This document shows positions 7,765 through 16,439 of a stretch of DNA of 64,000 nucleotides, in pieces. A program made the translations under genes and the position numbers. The stretch's first letter is position 1. Each line of letters begins with the position of its first letter. The DNA is from Paenibacillus tyrphae (GTDB taxonomy: Bacteria > Bacillota > Bacilli > Paenibacillales > NBRC-103111). A model generated the notes under the pieces. It ran no database searches and was not told the DNA's origin. It worked only from the letters and a program-made list of their open reading frames with translations. The DNA lies in NCBI RefSeq assembly GCF_000722545.1, contig NZ_JNVM01000007.1, positions 43,696-107,695 of the forward strand. Direction: 5' to 3'.

Positions 7765-8943
7765 TTACTTGTAATCGACGTCCGGCGTGTACGTATTGAC
7801 GGCGTTCCATAGCAGGAACTCTTCGGTGCCGTTATCTTTCAGCGCGCGGACTTGCTCTTCGATCTCTTTCTTGCCGTAACGGATGTGACCGGGTACCCAA
7901 GTGGCGGTGAAATCTTGAATCCAAGGTCGGACGACCGGCTTCAGAGATTGCAGCGGATCAAGCTTCTTGGCGGTATCCTTCATGGCCCCGTTGATTGTTA
8001 CGTATGGCGCGGCATCCGGCACCTTGGCTCCGAACCAACCGTTCGAATAGTGGCTCGGATAAATCATCGGGCAGATAACATCAACGTTTTGGGATATTTT
8101 CTGGAAGTCTTGGCCGATGCCTTCGGCGGCCGGTACGGAAGCGGCGTAGCCGAAGATGTCAACCGATATCCGGACACCCAAAGGGGTGAGCTGCTCCCGG
8201 GCGTACTTCACGAATTCGGCAACCGCTTCGATGCGGGAACGCTCGTCTTTATCGTACTTCAGCGTATCGGCCCGCTTCTCGAAGCCTTCCGGGAACCGGA
8301 CGTAATCGAATTGAATTTCCTTGAAGCCCGCCTTGGCCGCTTCTTTCGCAATCGCGATGTTGTAGTCCCATACTTCTTTCTTGTACGGATTCACGAAGCT
8401 GTCCGGCGGATTTTTGCCATTGCCCCAGAGGGAGCCGTCCGGATTTACAAAAGACAGATCAGGCCGTTTTTTTGCCAGTACGGTGTCTTTGAATACGACA
8501 ATGCGGGCAATCGGGTATACCTTGTGCTCCTGAAGCGTGCTCATCAGCTTCGGCATGTCGGTAATAATTTTTTGCGTCGTGTCCATCGCATTCAGTTCGG
8601 GATTGCCGGTATCGTATGTTATGTATCCCCAGTCGTCCTTCAGGTCGATGACCATCGAATTCAACTCGGTGTCGTCCATCAGCTTCAGCAGCGTATTCAT
8701 ACGCGAGCCGCCTGCGCTGTGCGCCGTGACGTAAATGCCTTTGACTTTCGGCGCATCTTTTTGCGGGTCCTTCTTGTCCACCGGAGTCAGCCGGTCGAAC
8801 AGATTCCCGTCGGGGGAAGGCTGCTGGGCGACGGCAGTTTTGGAATCGATCGAAGCTTGGGCCACCTGCTCGAACGTCGCATCAGGATGATCGGCGCTGA
8901 CGCCCCCCCAGGCCATGAGGAACGCGGCCAATAAAAGTTCCAT
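7765..8943 (-). CDS. putative glycoside hydrolase, DUF4015 family, exported
   Basis: A 392-residue protein with an N-terminal hydrophobic signal segment (MELLLAAFLMAWGGVSA). A TIM-barrel-like domain of the DUF4015 putative glycosidase family follows. Recognisable blocks are VKGIYVTAHSAGG, MVIDLKDDWGYITYD, GFKEIQFDYVRFPEG, GVRISVDIFGYA and VDVICPMIYPSHYS. Acidic residues in IQFDYVRFPEG and SVDIFGY are candidate active-site residues by analogy with GH families; no activity is established to my knowledge. The ATG at 8943 has a perfect AAGGAGAG site. It is divergent from the MFS gene at 9057, and a role in cell-surface polysaccharide turnover is inferred. Confidence 0.85.
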   Translation of the reverse strand: MELLLAAFLMAWGGVSADHPDATFEQVAQASIDSKTAVAQQPSPDGNLFDRLTPVDKKDPQKDAPKVKGIYVTAHSAGGSRMNTLLKLMDDTELNSMVIDLKDDWGYITYDTGNPELNAMDTTQKIITDMPKLMSTLQEHKVYPIARIVVFKDTVLAKKRPDLSFVNPDGSLWGNGKNPPDSFVNPYKKEVWDYNIAIAKEAAKAGFKEIQFDYVRFPEGFEKRADTLKYDKDERSRIEAVAEFVKYAREQLTPLGVRISVDIFGYAASVPAAEGIGQDFQKISQNVDVICPMIYPSHYSNGWFGAKVPDAAPYVTINGAMKDTAKKLDPLQSLKPVVRPWIQDFTATWVPGHIRYGKKEIEEQVRALKDNGTEEFLLWNAVNTYTPDVDYK

Positions 8944-9056
8944 GAATAGTCTCTCCTTGCTAGTTTGATATCTATCATTATAATAAAAGAGTCGGCAATC
9001 CGATAGAGAACTTTGATAGATTTTAAACGACACCTACAAAAAGGACCGATACCCGG

Positions 9057-10214
9057 ATGAACAAACAGATCTGGACGCTGCGGGGGCTAAACTTTTCATA
9101 CTACGCGACCACTGCCGTCCTCATGCCGTTTCTGCCCATTTACTTCGAAGGAAAAGGCTACTCTTCCTCACAAATCGGACTGCTTATGATGATCGGGCCG
9201 TTTGTAACGATCTTTGCTCAGCCGATCTGGGGCTATTTGAGCGACCGCTACCAGACGCTGAAGACGATCATCTTCGGGCTGTGGGTCATGACGGTATTGT
9301 CGAGCATCGGCATTTTCGAGACGAGCGGGTACACCCTCGCGCTGCTTTTTATGCTGCTGCTGTATTTCTTCATGCAATCGTCGGTGCCGCTGCTCGACAC
9401 GGTGTCGATTAAATCCGCGCTGCAGGCCGGGAAAAGCTACGGGTCGATCCGGATGTGGGGCTCGATGGGATTTACGCTGCTGGCGCTGTCGTCCGGTTAT
9501 GTATTGGACGCTTTAGGCGGGATGAACAGCATTCCTTATGTGTATTGGAGCATCTGGGTGTTGCCTTTCGTGCTACTCGTATTTCTTAAAGACGAGAAAG
9601 GAACGGGAGAGCGCATTTCTCTCAAGGCGCTGGGCAGCTTGTTCGGAAACAAGCCGCTCCTATGGTTTCTGCTGCTGATCTTCATACTCATGGTGCCGCA
9701 CCGGATGAATGACGGCCTGTTCGTCCTGTACTTGAAGGATTTGGGGGCCACGGATTCGATGGCCGGATGGGCTTGGGCGCTTGCGGCCGGGGCGGAAATC
9801 CCGACATTTGCGCTGCTCGGCCGTTATATGCACCGGTTTCACGAGCTGGCGCTGCTCGGAATCGTCGCGGTGCTGTATACAATCCGCTGGCTGTTGTACG
9901 GCTGGATATCGGACCCGTTCGTGTTGATGCTATTGCAAGCGACGCATTGTATGACGTTCGCTGCCTTCTGGATCGTTTCGGTGCAATATGTCGTCCGGCT
10001 CGTGCCGCAAGAGCTGCAATCTACGGGGCAGTCGATGCTGTCCATGGTGTTTCTAGGGCTCGCGGGCATTGCCGGCGGATCGGTCGGAGGCTGGATCAAA
10101 GACGAGTGGGGCGGCTCGTACATGTATTACATGGGAGCGGGAATGGCTTGTATCGCAGCGGTGCTGCTGCTCGGTACGCATGCGTATTACCGCAAAAAAA
10201 ACCATCCGTCCTGA
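9057..10214 (+). CDS. MFS transporter
   Basis: Twelve-helix MFS permease of 385 residues, complete. PFLPIYFEGKGYSSSQIGLL followed by WGYLSDRYQTLK is the family signature in the helix 1-3 region. The same blocks occur in the truncated permease at 1-948, and the mid-protein phrase HRMNDG is also shared, so the two are paralogues. The second half contains another amphipathic loop before GGSVGGWIKDEWG. The AAGGA site lies about 11 bases before the ATG. It stands alone between the divergent DUF4015 gene and convergent tatA. The substrate is unknown. Confidence 0.87.
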   Translation: MNKQIWTLRGLNFSYYATTAVLMPFLPIYFEGKGYSSSQIGLLMMIGPFVTIFAQPIWGYLSDRYQTLKTIIFGLWVMTVLSSIGIFETSGYTLALLFMLLLYFFMQSSVPLLDTVSIKSALQAGKSYGSIRMWGSMGFTLLALSSGYVLDALGGMNSIPYVYWSIWVLPFVLLVFLKDEKGTGERISLKALGSLFGNKPLLWFLLLIFILMVPHRMNDGLFVLYLKDLGATDSMAGWAWALAAGAEIPTFALLGRYMHRFHELALLGIVAVLYTIRWLLYGWISDPFVLMLLQATHCMTFAAFWIVSVQYVVRLVPQELQSTGQSMLSMVFLGLAGIAGGSVGGWIKDEWGGSYMYYMGAGMACIAAVLLLGTHAYYRKKNHPS

Positions 10215-10227
10215 TCGGACGAATGGT
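10193..10227 (-). terminator. terminator of tatA
   Basis: On the minus strand AACCATTCGTCC-GATC-AGGACGGATGGTT is followed by eight T. It overlaps the last codons of the MFS gene. Confidence 0.85.
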
Positions 10228-10242
10228 TTCATCGTACTGGAA

Positions 10243-10491
10243 TTATTTATTCGCTGTCGGCTGAGCGGGTTCGCTTACGGACGAAGCCGCAGGAGCCGCC
10301 AATTCTTTTTTCGGGGCTTCGGGTTCCGGAGTAGGATCATCGGAACGGCCGCCGTTGCCGGTAGTCGCATCTTTGAATTCGCGGAACATTTTGCCGAAAC
10401 CGCGTCCGAGCTCCGGAAGCTTGTTCGGTCCGAACAAAAGCAGAGCGACGAGAGCGATCAAAATGATGTGCCAAGGGGATAATGCTCCCAT
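10243..10491 (-). CDS. tatA: twin-arginine translocase TatA/E-type subunit
   Basis: An 82-residue single-span protein that forms the pore of the Tat pathway for folded proteins. The transmembrane helix (WHIILIALVALLLF) is followed by the conserved FGPNKLPELGRGFGKMFREFKD amphipathic-helix region. The tail, rich in Pro, Ala and Glu, is poorly conserved in the family. The ATG at 10491 follows GGAGGTG by ten bases. No tatC lies in the window, so this is an orphan copy that must work with a TatC encoded elsewhere. Confidence 0.93.
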   Translation of the reverse strand: MGALSPWHIILIALVALLLFGPNKLPELGRGFGKMFREFKDATTGNGGRSDDPTPEPEAPKKELAAPAASSVSEPAQPTANK

Positions 10492-10617
10492 AGTGAAAGT
10501 ACACCTCCGAAATGGTATGATTTAATCATACCATTTATTTAATTGTACTATAACACATTTTTGTTACAAAAAGACAACGATTTTAGGACAGGCCTAGAAA
10601 TTTTTTAAGAGAATAAC

Positions 10618-12417
10618 TCAGGCTTCGAATTTGTCCGCGAAGGTAAGCTGCACTTCTTTCAAATTCATCAGCGCGGCGCCGGTTATCGCATCCGGCCTGA
10701 CCGTTAGCGTATAGGTGCCCGGCTCGGGAATGCGTATCGTCCCAAGCTCGGCGGTTCTGAAATCGTACCAGCCGCCCGTCGGCTGCACGGCTCCTTGAAG
10801 GTGCTCGCCGCACAGTTCAACGTGATACGTGCCCCCGGCTTCGCCTTCCGCTGCTCCGTAAATGACGGTTACCCGGCAGGTTCCAGGCGTTTCCGCGCGA
10901 AATGTCCAGTGGATGAAGTCCGCGGGATTGACCCAGTTCGTTACGACGTCGCGGCCTCTTTTGCCGGTATCGTAATGCAGCTCGCTGCCTTGGATGTCGC
11001 CGTCGAAGGCGACGAACCGGTTAACATAATCGCGCTCCAGCAGCCGTTTCACCGGATTGGCGTCAATTGAGCCTTCGTACTCGACAACGACTACGGTGAC
11101 GTTTGGGTCAAGCGGGGTAACAGGCACCTCGATCAGCACATCCTCTGCGTCCAAGCGGCTGTGGGCGAGCGGGCGCCGCTCCGGATCGGCCAGCAGGTAC
11201 GCGCTTAGAACGTCGTTGCGCAGCCCCGGTACCACCAGTTGCCCGCTCGCAGGCCATTCGAATACGTGCAGATAAAGGAGGCCGTCCTTTGTCGTGCAGC
11301 GCCCCCACTGAGGCTTGCCGAGCGGGCTTCCGGTCGTCCCATACACGCTCTCGCCGTTTATGTTCAGCCATTGTCCGATTTCGCGTAAAACTTGCTTTGA
11401 CGGTTCGTCAAATTCGCCTTCCGGTGTCGGGCCTACGTTCAGCAAATAGTTGCCGTTCAAGCTGAACACGTCGATCATATTGTGCAGAATGCTTGTAATG
11501 GATTTCCAGTTGTGATCCGTTTTCTTGTAGCCCCATGAATCGTTCATCGTGTGGATCGATTCCCAGTCTTTGCGGTTGATCCGGATGTACAGCTGATTGT
11601 CGCCGGAATTGCCGTAATCCCCGAAGCCGTCCCGGCGCACGCGGCGGTTCACCAGGCAATCCGGCTGCAGGCTGCGGACCGTATCGACGAACCTTTGTCC
11701 CTGCTCGTCGGTCACTTTATGCCCGCAATCGAACCATACGATGGCGACGTCCCCGTAGCCGGTCAGCAGCTCCCGGACTTGCGGCAACGCCTTTTCTTCC
11801 AAGTACCGCTCGTACCGCGCAAATTTGTCCTCATCGTTCACCCACGATTCCAAAGGGTCCCATGCCCCGATATTGTTCGGATAGTCATGCGTATTGCCCT
11901 GGGAATCCGGGTGATGCCAGTCCATCGAATGGGAGTAATAGAAGCACAGCTTGATTCCTTCCTTGCGGCAAGCCTCGGCTAATTCTTTCATCGGGTCGCG
12001 GCCGAAAGGGGAGCGCTTGACGATGTTGAAATTGCTTACGGCCGAGTCGTATAAGGCAAAGCCGTCGTGATGTTTCGCCGTGATCACGATATATTTCATA
12101 CCGGCATCCTTGGCGGCGCGTACCCAGGCTTCCGCATCGAAGCGGACCGGGTTGAACGCTTCCGCAAGCCGCTCGTATTCCTTCACCGGAATTTGGCCGC
12201 GCAGCATAATGTGCTCTCCGTAGGCACCCGGCACTGTCCGGCCTTTCCAGATGCCGCCCAGCAGCGAATACAATCCCCAATGGATAAACATCCCGAAGCG
12301 CGCCTCCCGCCACCAAGCCAGCCTGCGGTCCTGCAGCTCATCATTCGGTAAGGGCGTATTCGCCCGCTCGGTCGCTTCCGCTTCCGCATTATCCATATAC
12401 ATATCCCGTTTGATCAT
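10618..12417 (-). CDS. alpha-L-fucosidase, GH29
   Basis: A 599-residue retaining alpha-L-fucosidase-like enzyme without signal peptide, so probably cytoplasmic. The catalytic barrel (about residues 30-360) shows ARFGMFIHWGLYSLLGG, KYIVITAKHHDGFALYDS, LCFYYSHSMDWHHPD and VAIVWFDCGHK, whose Asp is the expected nucleophile. NGNYLLNVGPTPEG is also a family block. A beta-rich region follows, and the last 130 residues (HYDTGKRGRDVV to the end) look like a carbohydrate-binding or delta-endotoxin-like beta-sandwich. The ATG at 12417 follows GGAGG at seven bases. It is divergent from an AraC regulator that probably controls it in response to a fucosylated sugar. Confidence 0.93.
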   Translation of the reverse strand: MIKRDMYMDNAEAEATERANTPLPNDELQDRRLAWWREARFGMFIHWGLYSLLGGIWKGRTVPGAYGEHIMLRGQIPVKEYERLAEAFNPVRFDAEAWVRAAKDAGMKYIVITAKHHDGFALYDSAVSNFNIVKRSPFGRDPMKELAEACRKEGIKLCFYYSHSMDWHHPDSQGNTHDYPNNIGAWDPLESWVNDEDKFARYERYLEEKALPQVRELLTGYGDVAIVWFDCGHKVTDEQGQRFVDTVRSLQPDCLVNRRVRRDGFGDYGNSGDNQLYIRINRKDWESIHTMNDSWGYKKTDHNWKSITSILHNMIDVFSLNGNYLLNVGPTPEGEFDEPSKQVLREIGQWLNINGESVYGTTGSPLGKPQWGRCTTKDGLLYLHVFEWPASGQLVVPGLRNDVLSAYLLADPERRPLAHSRLDAEDVLIEVPVTPLDPNVTVVVVEYEGSIDANPVKRLLERDYVNRFVAFDGDIQGSELHYDTGKRGRDVVTNWVNPADFIHWTFRAETPGTCRVTVIYGAAEGEAGGTYHVELCGEHLQGAVQPTGGWYDFRTAELGTIRIPEPGTYTLTVRPDAITGAALMNLKEVQLTFADKFEA

Positions 12418-12574
12418 CAAGAAGCCTCCATCCGTTCGCGGTTCGTCGCTACCGCGTTGCTCACTCCCATTGTACCCGGCATATGATATAATCCCTATGG
12501 ATGCGGTTAACGCATATTTGTACGAAATTAACCTTTTTATTGAACCGTCAAGTTACGCTCTTCGAGGTGCTGCG

Positions 12575-13438
12575 ATGTCAAACAACGAACCGGATTTCTC
12601 GCTGCTCAGCCATTTGCTGAAAGATATGAAGACGGAATTGCTCAACGCAAGACGGAGCAAATGCAATCCTGACTGGATTCAAAAGCCGTTCACTCCCGCG
12701 TACAGCAAAATCTATTACATCTGCGAAGGGGAAGGGCGGATGACGGTCGGCGGGCAGGAGCTGTTCCCCCAGCCGGGGCAGCTTGTTTTTGCTCCGGCAG
12801 GGTTGGTGCAATCGTTCTCGGTGACCGATCCGGCCCGGACGTATACGATGTATTGGTGCCATTTTATGTCGGATTTGAATTGGACGGGGTTGTTTTCGTT
12901 GTTCAAGCTGCCTTATTGCTTGACGGCGCGGGAGCCCTCCGAAGCGGTTGCCTTGTTCGAGAAGCTGGCGGACGAGCATAGCGCGAAGAAAGGGCCGGTC
13001 GGGTCGATCCGGGTCGAGGCGGCGCTGCTCGGCGTCATTGCCTGCTATTTGGAGCAGGCGGTGTCGAGGCAGGAGGAGCAGGCAGGCCTATCGTTCCGTC
13101 ACAGCAAGCTTGGCGAGGTGCTGGACTACATTGACGAGCATTTGGCCGAGGAGATAACGATAGCGGAGCTGGCCGACATCGTGCATCACCATCCCAATTA
13201 TTTTGTGCGCTTCTTCAAGCGTCAGCTCGGCACGACGCCGATGACGTACATCTACGAGCGCCGGCTCGAAAAAGCGAAGCAGCTCATCGGTTCGACCGAC
13301 ATGACCATCGGCGAGGTGGCGCAGGCGACAGGCTTTCACGATCTGTTTCATCTATCCAAAAACTTCAAAAAATCGGTCGGTATCGCGCCCACGGAATACC
13401 GCAGCTTATCCCGCGGATTGCAGCTGCCTTCCGACTAG
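12575..13438 (+). CDS. AraC family transcriptional regulator
   Basis: A 287-residue regulator with an N-terminal cupin ligand domain (YSKIYYICEGEGRMTVGGQELFPQPGQLVFAPAG) and two C-terminal helix-turn-helix motifs. The first is ITIAELADIVHHHPNYFVRFFKRQLGTTP; the second lies in MTIGEVAQATGFHDLFHLSKNFKKSVG, followed by PTEYR. The ATG at 12575 follows GAGGTG, and an in-frame extension upstream to 12251 only reads through the fucosidase gene. It is divergent from the GH29 gene with a 157-base intergenic region, so it is the likely sensor and activator for that enzyme. A terminator follows. Confidence 0.92.
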   Translation: MSNNEPDFSLLSHLLKDMKTELLNARRSKCNPDWIQKPFTPAYSKIYYICEGEGRMTVGGQELFPQPGQLVFAPAGLVQSFSVTDPARTYTMYWCHFMSDLNWTGLFSLFKLPYCLTAREPSEAVALFEKLADEHSAKKGPVGSIRVEAALLGVIACYLEQAVSRQEEQAGLSFRHSKLGEVLDYIDEHLAEEITIAELADIVHHHPNYFVRFFKRQLGTTPMTYIYERRLEKAKQLIGSTDMTIGEVAQATGFHDLFHLSKNFKKSVGIAPTEYRSLSRGLQLPSD

Positions 13439-13449
13439 GGGCATAAAAC

Positions 13450-13500
13450 AAGACCGCTCTTCCTGCCACCGTAGCGGGGGCCGAAGAGCGGTCTTAATTT
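13450..13500 (+). terminator. terminator after the AraC gene
   Basis: AAGACCGCTCTTC pairs with GAAGAGCGGTCTT across a GC-rich loop and is followed by AATTTTG. The stem is long and perfect. Confidence 0.85.
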
Positions 13501-13521
13501 TGTTATGACGCTTTCACTCAT

Positions 13522-13710
13522 TCAATGAAGGAAGGCGTCCTTTTGATGTTCCGAAATGCTGTATTGAATAATTTCCATGGCATCCTCTGTTTCGAGAGCT
13601 TCCAGCCCGTTGCGCAGCACGATCTCCGATTCGAGCTCGCGTTTCTTAAGGAACGGATACAGCTCCGGCGTCAGTCTCATGACAATGGTTGCCAATTTTA
13701 CGGTTTCCAC
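13522..13710 (-). CDS. small conserved hypothetical protein, 62 aa
   Basis: Small soluble protein beginning ETVKLATIVMRLTPELYPFL after the start codon and ending EHQKDAFLH; no family recognised. Charged, with LKKRELESEIVLRNGLEALE forming a probable amphipathic helix, so a small regulator or toxin-antitoxin-like partner is possible but unproven. The GTG at 13710 is chosen because GGGAAGGGTG lies six bases upstream. An ATG at 13716 overlaps that site and the ATG at 13731 would add seven residues. It is convergent with the AraC gene and downstream of the yitT-like gene on the same strand. Confidence 0.55.
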   Translation of the reverse strand: METVKLATIVMRLTPELYPFLKKRELESEIVLRNGLEALETEDAMEIIQYSISEHQKDAFLH

Positions 13711-13846
13711 AAGCATCACCCTTCCCGTCATCTGTTGTTTAGAGATCAGGACTTACGAGTAATTCAGGTTAAGCCTTGGAAAAACGGTATGAAATTACTC
13801 CTCCATTATAGCATATTTCTGAAGGTCTATGTACCGGGAGTTTTGC

Positions 13847-14701
13847 TTAATTGCCGGGTTCGCTCCGGTCGGAGCGGCGGAACAAGCCCATGACGCCTAC
13901 GGTCTCGGTAATATTGACGAAAGCCTGAGGGTCCCATTGGCGCACCAGGTTTTGCAGTTCGTTTAATTCGTAGCGTGTCGTCACCGTCATCAGCATATGC
14001 TGCGGCTCCTTCGTATATGCTCCTTCGGTATCGATGACCGTGACGCCGCGCTTGAGCTTTTGCATTTTTTTCAGGAGCAAATCCTTTTTCTTGGTGATGA
14101 TGAAGACGGTTACTTTCAAATGCCGGATATGAATCGTATCGATGACTTTGCCTGTAATGAACATGGACAGCATGGAGTACAGGGCCAGGTCCCAGTTGTT
14201 TTTGAATAAGCCGAGCGCCACGATGACAATGCCGTTCAGACCGAACAAAGACGTGCCAAGCGAAAAATCCCGTTTGCGCGTGAGGATGGAAGCGATGATG
14301 TCAAAGCCTCCGGTTGATCCGCCCACCCGTATCGAAATGCCGGTTCCGAGCCCGACCAGCACCCCCCCGGCAACGGAAGAGATGATTAAATCTTTACTGA
14401 CGGTCATCAGAGGGATCAGCTGCATGAACCAAGTGGTCAATACAACCGAGACGACGCTCAAAATAATAAATTTGCGCCCAAGCGTCAGCAGTCCCCAGAT
14501 CAGCAGCGGCGCATTAAAAATAAGAAACAAGAGCGAAATATTCCAATCCGTAAAATAACCGACCAGCATGGATACGCCGGAAATGCCGCCGCTGAGCAAT
14601 TGATGGGGAATCAAGAACAGATTGAAGCTCGATGCGATCAGAGCCGCGCCGAGGAGACAGGCGATTATAGAACCGGTCCAGGAACGTTGAAGCTGAAACA
14701 T
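13847..14701 (-). CDS. YitT family membrane protein
   Basis: A 284-residue member of the YitT family: five or six membrane helices (DUF161) in residues 1-190 followed by a soluble DUF2179 domain. Hallmarks are SFNLFLIPHQLLSGGISGVSML, GIGTGISIRVGGSTGG-like spacing (here GLGTGISIRVGGSTGGFD) and the C-terminal GVTVIDTEGAYTKEPQHMLMTVTTRYE. The ATG at 14701 follows GGGAGGTG. YitT proteins are widespread in Firmicutes and have no settled transport function. It is preceded on the same strand by a terminated lipoprotein gene. Confidence 0.93.
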   Translation of the reverse strand: MFQLQRSWTGSIIACLLGAALIASSFNLFLIPHQLLSGGISGVSMLVGYFTDWNISLLFLIFNAPLLIWGLLTLGRKFIILSVVSVVLTTWFMQLIPLMTVSKDLIISSVAGGVLVGLGTGISIRVGGSTGGFDIIASILTRKRDFSLGTSLFGLNGIVIVALGLFKNNWDLALYSMLSMFITGKVIDTIHIRHLKVTVFIITKKKDLLLKKMQKLKRGVTVIDTEGAYTKEPQHMLMTVTTRYELNELQNLVRQWDPQAFVNITETVGVMGLFRRSDRSEPGN

Positions 14702-14762
14702 GAATGCACCTCCCGCATGCTTTTAGTATGAAGCGTTTTGACCGTTTTGAACCCCGAAAGCG

Positions 14763-14803
14763 GAAAAAGAGCCAAGCTTCCCTTGGCTAAGGGAAAGCTT
14801 GGC
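14763..14803 (-). terminator. terminator of the DUF4247 lipoprotein gene
   Basis: Minus-strand stem GCCAAGCTTTCCCTT/AAGGGAAGCTTGGC with an AGCC loop, followed by CTCTTTTTCC. Confidence 0.85.
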
Positions 14804-14807
14804 GGTC

Positions 14808-15587
14808 TTATTTGCGCTTGAACGATCCGGAACGCGAGCTGGTGCTCGGTTTCGAGGAACCGGAGGAAGGCGTCTTATAAGTCGGCTTGGAGCCGTCACT
14901 CTTTCTGGCCGAATCCCCTACGGCCGGATTGCTCTTCGACGGCGTATCCGTCTGCGGATTCGACGGTGTGGTACTTTGTGAATTTGACGGCGTCGTGGTC
15001 TGCGGATTCGACGGCGTCGTGGTAAAGCTTCCCTTGCGGTCGGACGTCGATGGCTGCGGCTTGGTCGTCGAGCCGGTCGAACCAGGATTAGGGGCAGATT
15101 GGTACCTGCCGTAGTCGTTATAGCGTGGGCTCGACGTGTACCCCTTGTAATCGTAGCCCGAACCGCGGTTGCTGTTGAACCAGCCGCCGCCGAATAAGGA
15201 TTGCAGCAGCGTTGCCGCAACATAGCCCTGCAGGAACGAGGAGCTATAGTTTTCTTTGGCGTATTGGATAGAATCGACCTCGACCAAGGTGGTCCCTTCG
15301 GTGTTCGGGTCCTTCTGTACGTTGACGATCTTATTGTCGTAGACCAGAAACATCCGTTCTTCCGAATCCTTGCTCATTTCGGTCGGCTTTTCCTTGCCTG
15401 CAATTTCCTTGGCGACGGTCGGCACGTCTTTTCCTGCGACGGAATAAATTTTGGCGGTGTTTTTTCCTTGCCCTTGAACGTCGATTAACGAATAGTTGTC
15501 TTTAATATAGTTGCCGGCGTCGCCGCAAGCGGCCAGCAACGTGAATACCAGTAGGATGGCAATCCATTTGGACAATTTGTTGATCAT
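14808..15587 (-). CDS. DUF4247 domain lipoprotein with Ser/Thr/Pro-rich tail
   Basis: A 259-residue lipoprotein: signal peptide with lipobox LLAAC (Cys 21), then a DUF4247-type domain (NYIKDNYSLIDVQGQG to about residue 120). A Gly/Tyr-rich stretch follows, then a low-complexity tail of Ser, Thr, Pro and Gln with near-perfect PSNPQTTT octads, ending in basic SFKRK. It is anchored on the outer face of the membrane and the tail probably threads the wall. It shares strand and spacing with the DUF4178 gene upstream; the two families are often neighbours in Bacilli. The molecular function is unknown. Confidence 0.82.
   Translation of the reverse strand: MINKLSKWIAILLVFTLLAACGDAGNYIKDNYSLIDVQGQGKNTAKIYSVAGKDVPTVAKEIAGKEKPTEMSKDSEERMFLVYDNKIVNVQKDPNTEGTTLVEVDSIQYAKENYSSSFLQGYVAATLLQSLFGGGWFNSNRGSGYDYKGYTSSPRYNDYGRYQSAPNPGSTGSTTKPQPSTSDRKGSFTTTPSNPQTTTPSNSQSTTPSNPQTDTPSKSNPAVGDSARKSDGSKPTYKTPSSGSSKPSTSSRSGSFKRK
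14935..15023. repeat. 24-bp tandem repeat inside the lipoprotein gene
   Basis: Three full 24-base units (14935-14958, 14959-14982, 14983-15006) and a partial fourth to 15023. Each encodes a PSNPQTTT-like octapeptide. The copies are imperfect, so the array is older than a fresh slippage event. Confidence 0.85.
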
Positions 15588-15648
15588 GCGGCGGTCACCT
15601 CCGTTTCAAGCTATTTAATCATGCGATTATGGAAATGAGGACGAACGG

Positions 15649-16182
15649 TCATCGGGAGCCCTTCATAAATTTAATTTGTCCCGCCGGTGTCGGGGAGCCC
15701 TCCATGGCGACATATTTCCCGTCCTGCCATTGCAGGAAGAAGTAACGGTTCTCCGAACCAAAATAACGCCAGAACATAACCTCGTCTCCTGCGCGGAAAT
15801 CGGTATTCCCTTCGACGCGCACCGTATCCGTGCGGTTATGCTCCATGTGGTACGTCACTTCGCCGCCGACGTCGAGCACGGATGGCACGTCGTTCGGATC
15901 GTCAAGCGAGCCTTCCACAAATTCGCATAAGAAACATTCGTACGTGCGCCCTTTTTCCACAAGCAGACATGATATATGCTTGCCGTTTTGCAGATAATAC
16001 GCAAAGCGGTGTGGCGCAAACCCGCGGTCAAAATAAACGGCCTTGCCGGATACGACGTATTCTTCGAGGTCTACGTTAAGAATATCGCCGACCATTGTTT
16101 CCTCCAGCGGGTTCGATGGCTTTACTTCCGGCTCCGGATTGTTGCTCTTAATAATTGAACCGACTCTTTTCCAGATGGACAT
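15649..16182 (-). CDS. DUF4178 domain protein
   Basis: A 177-residue soluble protein of the DUF4178 type: VGDILNVDLEEYVVSGKAVYFDRG, a beta-rich centre (HISCLLVEKGRTYECFLCEF) and FRAGDEVMFWRYFGSENRYFFLQWQDGKYVAMEG. Two cysteines in ECFLCEF could bind metal, but this is speculative. The ATG at 16182 is ten bases after AGGAG; an ATG at 16188 is too close to the site. It precedes the DUF4247 lipoprotein by 61 bases and is probably in the same operon. The biochemical role is unknown. Confidence 0.8.
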   Translation of the reverse strand: MSIWKRVGSIIKSNNPEPEVKPSNPLEETMVGDILNVDLEEYVVSGKAVYFDRGFAPHRFAYYLQNGKHISCLLVEKGRTYECFLCEFVEGSLDDPNDVPSVLDVGGEVTYHMEHNRTDTVRVEGNTDFRAGDEVMFWRYFGSENRYFFLQWQDGKYVAMEGSPTPAGQIKFMKGSR

Positions 16183-16439
16183 GGGCATTTCGCTCCTTTT
16201 CAAAATCGACGAATATAATTATTATATACGATATTCGGCGAATTTGGGTTTCAAGTTTGAACAATTCTGGAATATGGCTGCAGGGTATGGTATACTACTA
16301 AAGATATTCTTAAGTACGGCCTTGACTGTTCATATTGACACGGGTTGGAAGGTGTTTCATGAAGAGATTAAAAATAGAAGATAGGAGCGCACTTAAGGGT
16401 ATAGACAAAGAACCCTAGAACAAAGGAGATTGAAATCAT

